The translations under genes were made by a program, and so were the position numbers. A DNA stretch of 5,273 nucleotides from an uncultured Candidatus Altimarinota bacterium (GTDB taxonomy: Bacteria; Patescibacteriota; Gracilibacteria; CAIRYL01): positions 1-5,273 of the forward strand of contig CAMZLA010000119.1 in the NCBI GenBank assembly GCA_947311665.1, read 5' to 3'. The notes under the pieces were generated by a model. That model did no database searches, was not told the origin of the DNA, and saw only the letters and a list, made by a program, of their open reading frames with translations. Position 1 is the stretch's first letter, and each line of letters opens with the position of its first letter. Below, piece after piece: positions 1 to 4,764 of the stretch.

Positions 1-735
1 ACTTGATTTCTGTCTATCTATAGATGCTGCATAATGAAAGGTGAGAGCATTTAAATATTGATTATCAAGTCTGTTATCTGAGTCTAAGGTGGTGAGAATA
101 TAATTTTTTAGATTTTCTCCTTTTTTTTCTAAAATTTCACATATTTTTTTTCCACTAAATGTAATATTTCCCCCTTTCCCCAATACTTCTCCTTCAATAT
201 TATCAGGATGAGCAAATGAATAGAGTCCTCCAAATGCATGAGAAAATTTTTGTAATAATTTTTCTCGAATGGAGGCTGTTTGTTTTTCCATTCTTTCTTC
301 TGTTGCAAGGACAATAATAACTTTTTCCATATTAAAATCACTATTTTTTATAGAAAAAAAAGTATCTTCTAGCACTTCATATGGTTCGCCACATGTAGCA
401 ACAATAATAATATGATGAATGTCTGAAGTATGCATAAAATCATTATTTTCTTTTTGAAATTTTTGAATTTTTCTATATTTTTTTTGTAATTTTTCTGGAG
501 AAGAATCCCAAAAAATAAGTTTTTGAGCAAAGTTTTTTTTCTCTGTTTTTTTCAAGATAAAAAATGCATAAATAAGAAAAAAAATATATTCCATGGTTCT
601 AAAAAACCAAAGGAATACAAAAGCTGCCATAAAAAAACTTACATATTTAGGGAAATAAAATGAAAGCCAAAGAGGAAGCAGAAGAATAGACCAAGAGACA
701 AATGCTGGAAGCATTTCTAAAAACCGTTTATGCAT
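1..735 (-). CDS. Membrane-anchored family-2 glycosyltransferase, N-terminal part (runs off left edge)
   Basis: The frame is open for 245 codons from an ATG at 735 to the window edge, with no stop, so the C-terminus is missing. Residues about 8-63 are strongly hydrophobic and form two likely membrane segments. A Lys-rich linker follows (about 64-100). The GT-A type domain then begins with IIIVATCGEP (109-118), a nucleotide-sugar-binding strand followed by the Cys-Gly-Glu-Pro motif typical of processive membrane GT2 enzymes. Next come VIIVLATEER (about 139-148), an HPD...EGEV.GKGGN stretch (176-190), and the DxD motif as LTTLDSDN (214-221), which in this family binds the metal and the nucleotide-sugar phosphate. 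Further C-terminal helices would be expected outside the window. The likely role is sugar transfer for envelope polysaccharide or glycoconjugate at the cytoplasmic membrane; donor and acceptor are unknown. No Shine-Dalgarno sequence precedes the ATG. The ATG lies 15 nt after the stop of the small membrane-protein gene, so the two are probably co-transcribed. Family assignment is fairly firm and the exact function is not. Confidence 0.85.
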   Translation of the reverse strand, partial: MHKRFLEMLPAFVSWSILLLPLWLSFYFPKYVSFFMAAFVFLWFFRTMEYIFFLIYAFFILKKTEKKNFAQKLIFWDSSPEKLQKKYRKIQKFQKENNDFMHTSDIHHIIIVATCGEPYEVLEDTFFSIKNSDFNMEKVIIVLATEERMEKQTASIREKLLQKFSHAFGGLYSFAHPDNIEGEVLGKGGNITFSGKKICEILEKKGENLKNYILTTLDSDNRLDNQYLNALTFHYAASIDRQKSS

Positions 736-750
736 AAGAAAAATATTGTT

Positions 751-957
751 TTAAAAAATGCCAATATAAAAAAGATATGATACCCAAACAACAGTAATCA
801 ATATCGTAATAAAAATAAATAAGAGAATCATCATTGATGAAGATCTGGAATCTATCCATTTTGAATGATGAACTTGTCGCAAGATTAATCCTAAAATAAT
901 GAACACAATTATTGTAAAAATAATAATAATTGCCAATAAGAAATTGTTTAAACCCAT
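751..957 (-). CDS. Small two-helix membrane protein, hypothetical
   Basis: I do not recognise this 68-residue protein. It has two long hydrophobic segments (residues about 6-26 and 42-68, rich in Ile, Leu and Val) joined by a short polar, basic loop containing RQVHHSKW and a Ser run. That fits a hairpin membrane protein with the loop on one face. ATG at 957 is the first usable start because an in-frame TGA sits at 969-967. No Shine-Dalgarno is visible; TAATAT (minus strand, 986-981) is a possible -10. The stop is 15 nt before the glycosyltransferase ATG on the same strand, which suggests an operon and a possible accessory role in the same envelope pathway. AT-rich DNA easily yields fake hydrophobic ORFs, and a longer overlapping frame (970-728) exists. 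I prefer this frame because its amino-acid make-up is that of a plausible membrane protein and it ends cleanly before the next gene. Confidence 0.55.
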   Translation of the reverse strand: MGLNNFLLAIIIIFTIIVFIILGLILRQVHHSKWIDSRSSSMMILLFIFITILITVVWVSYLFYIGIF

Positions 958-1072
958 AGAGAAACATCAAATGAAATGTGATATTACTCTACTCTTTTGA
1001 TAAAAAAAAAGAAAATATAAATTTTTTATATACAAGTTTAATATTCTTTTGCTATACTTTTTTTCGCATTAT
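958..1072. other. Divergent intergenic region between the membrane-protein/GT2 unit and tRNA-Arg
   Basis: This gap of about 115 bases separates leftward and rightward transcription units, so it should carry promoters for both. The rightward tRNA promoter is clear (extended -10 at 1050-1058). Leftward candidates are only weak matches: TAATAT at 986-981 and an AT-rich TATATAA-like stretch around 1030-1024 on the minus strand. I see no ORF, hairpin or repeat of note. Confidence 0.5.
1050..1058 (+). promoter_or_regulatory. Extended -10 promoter of tRNA-Arg
   Basis: The sequence TGCTATACT matches the extended -10 pattern TGnTATAAT with one mismatch in the hexamer. It ends 14 nt before the first base of the tRNA, so transcription would start about position 1065 and give a 5' leader of about 8 nt for RNase P to remove. 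No good -35 box is seen at the usual spacing, which is common for extended -10 promoters. This is a sequence match only. Confidence 0.6.
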
Positions 1073-1149
1073 GCTCGCGTAGCTCAGCTGGATAGAGCGG
1101 CACCCTTCTAAGGTGATGGTCACAGGTTCGAATCCTGTCGCGGGTACCA
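1073..1149 (+). tRNA. trnR: tRNA-Arg, anticodon UCU, CCA encoded
   Basis: A full 77-nt cloverleaf can be drawn. The acceptor 5' strand GCTCGCG pairs with CGCGGGT (1139-1145), followed by A73 and an encoded CCA (1147-1149). The D stem is GCTC/GAGC, with GG in the D loop at the usual place. The anticodon loop CTTCTAA puts UCU at 1107-1109, which reads AGA and AGG. The T arm is ACAGG-TTCGAAT-CCTGT. Oddities: the acceptor has two wobble pairs, G1-U72 and U3-G70; the latter is the reverse of the alanine identity pair G3-U70. The first anticodon-stem pair is a G27-A43 mismatch, leaving four Watson-Crick pairs. Neither prevents a normal fold. The gene lies directly upstream of argS, whose product charges it, with a terminator-like hairpin in between. 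Confidence 0.96.
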
Positions 1150-1163
1150 GATTGTTATTTAAA

Positions 1164-1204
1164 AAAAAATAGTCATGTGATAATATTCACAATGACTATT
1201 TTTT
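1164..1204 (+). terminator. Intrinsic terminator hairpin between tRNA-Arg and argS, possibly bidirectional
   Basis: The 5' arm AAAAAATAGTCAT (1164-1176) pairs perfectly over 13 bp with ATGACTATTTTTT (1192-1204). It continues inward as GTGA (1177-1180) with TCAC (1187-1190), one bulged A at 1191 and a six-base TAATAT loop. The A-run on one side and the T-run on the other fit a bidirectional intrinsic terminator, although the stem is AT-rich at its base. It starts 15 nt after the tRNA CCA end and so plausibly ends the tRNA transcript. Its last base is only 7 nt before the argS ATG, so argS must use its own promoter inside or beside the hairpin, or depend on read-through. Confidence 0.65.
1176..1184 (+). 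promoter_or_regulatory. Candidate extended -10 promoter for argS, inside the hairpin
   Basis: TGTGATAAT matches the extended -10 pattern TGnTATAAT with one mismatch in the hexamer (GATAAT). It lies in the upper stem and loop of the terminator hairpin and ends 27 nt before the argS ATG. Initiation would be near 1191, giving a leader of about 20 nt that lacks the 5' arm of the hairpin and so could not fold into it. No convincing -35 is present. The spacing closely matches the candidate promoter of the gene at 4765. AT-rich DNA yields such matches by chance, so this is tentative. Confidence 0.4.
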
Positions 1205-1211
1205 AATATTT

Positions 1212-2933
1212 ATGAAATCTGAACTACAAAAATTATTATCTCAATCCCTACAACAGCTTAATATCTCAAAAGAATATTTTGATATAAATATATCTATTCC
1301 TGATGAAAAAACAAATGGAGATTTTTCAAGTACTCTTTCCATGCAATTGGTAAAAGAATTGCAAAAAAAACCACGAGAAATTGCTCAAGAAATTATTGAT
1401 AATATTCCTCAAAATTCTTTTATTTCATCGGTTGAAATAGCTGGTCCCGGATTTTTAAACTTTTTTGTAAAAAAAAGTTTTTATGCAGATTCTCTTAAAA
1501 AACTCGAACAAAAAAAAGAAAATATTGGAAAAACAAATCGATTGAAAGGAAAAACTTTTATCTCGGAACATACCGATCCAAACTTGTTTAAAGAAGTTCA
1601 TGTTGGACATGTCATGACAAATGCTATTGGAGAATCTTTTTATAGGCTGGCAAAATTTGCTGGAGCAAATGCTAAAAATGTAACATTTCAAGGAGATGTA
1701 GGAATGCATATTGCTAAAGCATTGTGGGGAATAAAAAATATGGGAGAAATTTTTCCAGAAGAGCAGACACCATATGAAAAACAAAAATTTTTAGGCCGAT
1801 GCTATGTATTTGGAGAAAAAAACTTTTCTAATTCTTCATCGGCAAAAAAAGAAATTTTAGAAATAAATAAAAAAGTATATTCTCGAGAAGATGAAAAACA
1901 AAATGCTATATATGACATGGGATGTAAATGGTCGCTTGAATATTTAGAAAGTATTTATAAAATTTTAGGCTCAAAATTCGATCATCTTTTTTTGGAAAGT
2001 ACAACTTTTACAGATGGAGTGCGAATTGTTGAAGAAAATATTTCACCAAAAGGAAAAAAAGTTTTTGAAAAATCTGATGGAGCTATCATTTTCAAAGGTT
2101 CAGATTTGGGACTTCATGACAGAGTTTTTATCAATTCAGAAAATTTACCAACCTATGAAGCAAAAGATATTGGATTATTTTATGCAAAATGGGAAAAATA
2201 TAATCCTGATTATTCATTAACGATTACCGGTGGAGATCAAAAAGAATATTTTGAAATTGTGAGAGAGGCTGCAGGAAAAATAAAAAGCGAATGGAAAGAA
2301 AAAACATTTCACAGAGCTCATGGAATTCTAAAAATGAAATCGGGAAAAATGTCGTCTCGAACAGGGAATATTATTAGAGCTCAAGAATGGATAGAAGATG
2401 CACGAAATAATGTTTTATATTCTATAAATGAACGAGAAAAAAATGTAATTCCAGATGATATAAAAAATGAAACGGCTCAAAAAATAGCAATTGCAGCAAT
2501 AAAATATTCTATTCTCAAGGTTTCAAGTGGAAAAGATATTACCTATGATGAAAAAGTTGCACTAGATTTTACAGGAAATACTGGACCATATCTCCAATAT
2601 TCATATGTAAGAGCTCTTTCATTGCTTGAAAAATCGGAATATTCTGAAACTGATGAAATATCTGAATATTCATTAGATATTTCTTCTTTTGAAAAAAAAC
2701 TTCATGAATTTGATGATATATTAGAAGCATCTCTTTTATCTCTTTCTTCTCATCATCTCGCAAATTATTTATATGAAATAGCGAGTGAATTTAATTCGTT
2801 CTACGCTCATACAAAAATTTTAGATATTACAAATGCAGATTATTATTATAATCTTGCTCTTGTTTCTGTTTTTAAAAATATTATGAAAAATGGGCTATGG
2901 TGTTTAGGAATTGATATTGTAGAAAAAATGTAA
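1212..2933 (+). CDS. argS: Arginyl-tRNA synthetase (ArgRS)
   Basis: This 573-residue class I enzyme attaches arginine to tRNA-Arg in the cytoplasm, using ATP, and is of normal family length. Residues about 1-90 form the ArgRS-specific N-terminal (Add1) domain that contacts the tRNA D-loop, with the recognisable GDFSSTLSMQLVKEL and GPGFLNFFV segments. The Rossmann catalytic core carries the HIGH signature as HVGH (130-133), preceded by the conserved PN at 123-124. The second signature is an intact KMSSR loop (379-383, in SGKMSSRTGN); E. coli ArgRS is known to lack a canonical KMSK. From about 455 onward is the helical DALR anticodon-binding domain (GNTGPYLQYSYVRA), ending in the typical GLWCLGI...EKM tail. 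ATG at 1212 is the family-typical start; no Shine-Dalgarno lies upstream. Arginine codons are mainly CGA (8 of 14), then AGA. It lies directly after a tRNA-Arg gene and is convergent with the RNHCP gene, with a 26-nt gap. Identification is secure. Confidence 0.98.
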   Translation: MKSELQKLLSQSLQQLNISKEYFDINISIPDEKTNGDFSSTLSMQLVKELQKKPREIAQEIIDNIPQNSFISSVEIAGPGFLNFFVKKSFYADSLKKLEQKKENIGKTNRLKGKTFISEHTDPNLFKEVHVGHVMTNAIGESFYRLAKFAGANAKNVTFQGDVGMHIAKALWGIKNMGEIFPEEQTPYEKQKFLGRCYVFGEKNFSNSSSAKKEILEINKKVYSREDEKQNAIYDMGCKWSLEYLESIYKILGSKFDHLFLESTTFTDGVRIVEENISPKGKKVFEKSDGAIIFKGSDLGLHDRVFINSENLPTYEAKDIGLFYAKWEKYNPDYSLTITGGDQKEYFEIVREAAGKIKSEWKEKTFHRAHGILKMKSGKMSSRTGNIIRAQEWIEDARNNVLYSINEREKNVIPDDIKNETAQKIAIAAIKYSILKVSSGKDITYDEKVALDFTGNTGPYLQYSYVRALSLLEKSEYSETDEISEYSLDISSFEKKLHEFDDILEASLLSLSSHHLANYLYEIASEFNSFYAHTKILDITNADYYYNLALVSVFKNIMKNGLWCLGIDIVEKM

Positions 2934-2941
2934 AACATTTT
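2925..2941. terminator. Weak AT-rich hairpin between convergent argS and RNHCP genes
   Basis: AAAATGT (2925-2931) and ACATTTT (2935-2941) form a 7-bp inverted repeat with an AAA loop, overlapping the argS stop codon. Read leftward, the 3' arm is followed by more T residues (six in total), so it would work better as a terminator for the RNHCP gene than for argS. The stem has only one G-C pair and is thermodynamically weak. It is listed only because it is the sole terminator-like structure in the 26-nt convergent gap. Confidence 0.25.
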
Positions 2942-2959
2942 AATATAGAAGCAAAAATA

Positions 2960-3283
2960 TTATCGAAAAAAACTTTCTGCTTTTCTTTTCTGAATTTCAA
3001 GAATTGTTTCTTGTGAATCATCATCGGCTTTTTTGTTTTTAATTTTTTTTCCGCATTTTTCACATTCATGAATAATCACCAATTCATGTTTTGGGTGAAC
3101 TTGAATATCTATTGCTTTCATGGTTCCTAAGCATTGAGATTCTCTATCTCCAGGAAATTTTTCATCGACATGTTTCGATGATAAACATTTTTTACAATGA
3201 TTTCTGCATGTTTTTTGGGCTGGACAATTTTCTGTTCCACATACTTCGCATATAAATGCTTCATTGATAGTGATGAAAGCCAT
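2960..3283 (-). CDS. RNHCP domain-containing zinc-ribbon-like protein
   Basis: This 107-residue protein matches the RNHCP family, named after a conserved Arg-Asn-His-Cys-Pro motif. Visible landmarks are a first Cys pair CEVC (12-15), RNHCKKC (27-33), SKHVD (36-40), PGDR (44-47), a single Cys at 51 followed by G53, a final Cys pair CEKC (74-77), and a polar tail with ADDD (86-89) and Arg/Lys residues. The paired cysteines imply one or two bound zinc ions, and nucleic-acid binding is a reasonable but unproven guess; the biochemical function of the family is not known to me. Here the proline of the name-giving motif is lysine (RNHCK), and two extra cysteines (20 and 26) occur. The length is close to what I recall for the family. 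ATG at 3283 fits the domain start; there is no Shine-Dalgarno, and TATTAT (minus strand, 3310-3305) is a possible -10. The gene is convergent with argS and divergent from serS, so it is its own transcription unit. Confidence 0.9.
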   Translation of the reverse strand: MAFITINEAFICEVCGTENCPAQKTCRNHCKKCLSSKHVDEKFPGDRESQCLGTMKAIDIQVHPKHELVIIHECEKCGKKIKNKKADDDSQETILEIQKRKAESFFR

Positions 3284-3399
3284 AATAAAAAATATAAAAA
3301 TTGTATAATATTCCGAACTTTCCTTCTATTATTGAAACTTTACAAAATTTTTATAAATGAGTACACTCTATATAAAAAAACTTTTTATTCCCATTTTTT
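3284..3399. other. Divergent promoter region between RNHCP gene and serS
   Basis: These 116 AT-rich bases must hold the start signals of both flanking genes. A perfect TATAAT lies at 3304-3309 on the plus strand, without a matching -35; used by serS it would give a leader of about 85 nt. On the minus strand the overlapping TATTAT (3310-3305) could serve the RNHCP gene. Closer to serS, TTTACA (3339-3344) sits 17 nt before TACACT (3362-3367), and TATATA lies at 3369-3374. No T-box leader, hairpin terminator or ORF of substance is seen. Confidence 0.5.
3339..3374 (+). promoter_or_regulatory. serS: Candidate serS promoter
   Basis: TTTACA (3339-3344, five of six matches to the -35 consensus) is followed at 17 nt by TACACT (3362-3367, four of six). 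The alternative -10 TATATA (3369-3374) ends 25 nt before the serS ATG, near the spacing seen upstream of argS and the Rpn gene, but its distance to TTTACA is too long. Either way the leader would be about 20-30 nt and lacks a ribosome-binding site. The choice between these and the upstream TATAAT at 3304 cannot be made from sequence. Confidence 0.3.
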
Positions 3400-4659
3400 A
3401 TGCTAGACTTAAAAGCTATTCGACAAAATCCTGATGAATATAAACGAAAACTTGAAAGAAAATATATTTCATCAGAAATAATTGATGAACTTTTAGAAAA
3501 AGATACCCTTGCTCGAAAATTGAAACAAGAAGCTGAAGAATTGAAATCTCATCAGAATGAGGTTTCTAAAAAAATTCCAACACTTTCTGGTGATGAAAAA
3601 CAAAAAATATTATTGGAAATGAAAGAAATTTCTGCGACACAAAAAGAAAAACAAGAATTGGCAAACAATGCAAATGCCGATGTTATAAAAATTTTGGAAG
3701 CATTGCCAAATCCTCCACGAGATGAAGTGAAAAAAGGGAAAGATGATGAAGAAAATGATGTGAATAGAGTGGTAGGAGAAAAGCCAAATTTTTCTTTTGA
3801 ACCAAAAGAACATTGGGAGCTGGCAGAACAACACGATTTATTAGACATGGAACAAGCGGCAAAAGTTTCTGGAAATCGGTTCTATTATATGAAAAAAGAG
3901 CTGGCATTATTACAACAAGCATTGATGATGTGGGCATTTAGAAAAGTTTCAGAAAAAGGATTTGCTCCAACAATTCCTCCATTTATGACTCGAGAAAAAG
4001 CTATTTATGGAACGGGATATTTAGAAAAAGATGAAAATTATCGAGTAAATCCAGAAACAGATGATTTATACCTCATTGGGACAAGTGAAGTTCCAATGGT
4101 TTCTCTTCATGCGGATCAGGTTATCGATTTAGAAAATGGACCATTGAAATATGCAGCATATTCTCCATGTTTTCGGCGAGAAGCAGGAAGTTATGGGAAA
4201 GATACAAAAGGAATTTTACGAGTTCATCAGTTTGAAAAAATTGAAATGGTCGTATTTGCAAAACCAGAACAAGCAACAGAAATTCATGAATCTATTCGAG
4301 AGATTGAAGAAGAAATTTTGCAAGAATTGGGCATTCCATATCAAGTTGTTGATATTTGTACAGGAGATTTAGGATGTAGTGCGAGTAAAAAATATGATTT
4401 GGAAGCGTGGTTGCCAGGGCAGAATGCATATAGAGAAATGACTTCAACTTCTATTTGTGATGAGTATCAGACTCGACGATTGAATATTCGATATAAAGAT
4501 GAGAATGGGAAATTGCAATATGTATGTGCATTGAATGGAACAGCTGTTTCTTCTCGTCCATTGATTGCAATAATGGAAAATTTTCAAAATGAAGATGGTT
4601 CTATTGATATTCCAAAATGTTTAGTTCCATTTTGTGGGTTTGAAAAAATTGGAAGCTAG
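3400..4659 (+). CDS. serS: Seryl-tRNA synthetase (SerRS)
   Basis: This 419-residue class II enzyme charges tRNA-Ser (and tRNA-Sec where present) with serine in the cytoplasm, acting as a homodimer; the length is typical of bacterial SerRS. The start MLDLKAIRQNPDEYKRKL is the standard family N-terminus, which fixes ATG 3400 even though no Shine-Dalgarno is visible. Residues about 28-100 are rich in Lys, Glu and Leu and form the antiparallel coiled-coil arm that grips the long variable arm of tRNA-Ser, followed by the conserved LPNPP (102-106). The catalytic domain has motif 1 around 187-195 (GFAPTIPPF), the serine-binding TSE (228-230), motif 2 from FRRE (258-261) to RVHQFEKIE (274-282), TGDLGCSASKKYDLEAW (321-337), and motif 3 with NGTA (379-382) and the ATP-binding arginine R386 in SSRPLIAIMENFQ. 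Arg codons are strongly biased to CGA (12 of 19). It stands alone, with divergent RNHCP upstream and the Rpn gene 105 nt downstream. Identification is secure. Confidence 0.98.
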   Translation: MLDLKAIRQNPDEYKRKLERKYISSEIIDELLEKDTLARKLKQEAEELKSHQNEVSKKIPTLSGDEKQKILLEMKEISATQKEKQELANNANADVIKILEALPNPPRDEVKKGKDDEENDVNRVVGEKPNFSFEPKEHWELAEQHDLLDMEQAAKVSGNRFYYMKKELALLQQALMMWAFRKVSEKGFAPTIPPFMTREKAIYGTGYLEKDENYRVNPETDDLYLIGTSEVPMVSLHADQVIDLENGPLKYAAYSPCFRREAGSYGKDTKGILRVHQFEKIEMVVFAKPEQATEIHESIREIEEEILQELGIPYQVVDICTGDLGCSASKKYDLEAWLPGQNAYREMTSTSICDEYQTRRLNIRYKDENGKLQYVCALNGTAVSSRPLIAIMENFQNEDGSIDIPKCLVPFCGFEKIGS

Positions 4660-4764
4660 AGTAAAGGTGAAGAGATTGTGATGCATGAAAGTGAAAGTTC
4701 TAAAATAAATGTTCAAAAATAGAAAATTATGATAAAATAGAAATAATAAATTTTTTAAAAAAAC
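4660..4764. other. Intergenic region serS to Rpn gene, no clear terminator
   Basis: These 105 bases contain a purine-rich stretch just after the serS stop, a 13-codon frame at 4681-4722 that is probably fortuitous, and the candidate Rpn promoter at 4730-4738. A T6A7 run (4751-4763) precedes the next ATG but has no loop to form a terminator hairpin. Read-through from serS into the Rpn gene is therefore possible. Confidence 0.5.
4730..4738 (+). promoter_or_regulatory. Extended -10 promoter candidate for the Rpn-family gene
   Basis: TGATAAAAT fits the extended -10 pattern TGnTATAAT with one mismatch in the hexamer (TAAAAT). It ends 26 nt before the ATG at 4765, nearly the same distance as the argS candidate, and predicts a leader of about 20 nt without a Shine-Dalgarno. 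No good -35 is visible. Confidence 0.45.

Noticed and set aside
728..970. An 80-residue minus-strand frame overlapping the small membrane-protein gene and the glycosyltransferase start.
   Set aside because: It is unusually rich in Tyr and Phe with no recognisable pattern, as expected for a shifted reading of AT-rich DNA. The 68-residue frame gives two clean membrane helices and does not overlap the next gene.
1073..1149. The tRNA gene as an integration (att) site for a mobile element.
   Set aside because: No repeat of the tRNA 3' end is found elsewhere in the window and no integrase is next to it.
1150..1211. A T-box or other riboswitch upstream of argS.
   Set aside because: Only 62 nt separate the tRNA from argS, too short for a T-box, and no stem I or T-box sequence is present. 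Only the terminator-like hairpin is seen.
1455..1784. Antisense frames within argS and serS, including a 109-residue one here.
   Set aside because: They oppose secure conserved synthetase genes and reflect AT-rich codon bias on the other strand.
3197..3406. A 69-residue plus-strand frame running from antisense of the RNHCP gene into the serS start.
   Set aside because: It is mostly antisense to a well-supported gene, then crosses the divergent promoter region, and has no family resemblance.
4681..4722. A 13-codon ATG frame preceded by an AAAGGTGA stretch, a possible leader peptide for the Rpn gene.
   Set aside because: It is very short and lies upstream of the candidate Rpn promoter, so it would not be in that transcript. 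SD-like sequences are otherwise absent from this genome segment, so the match is probably chance.
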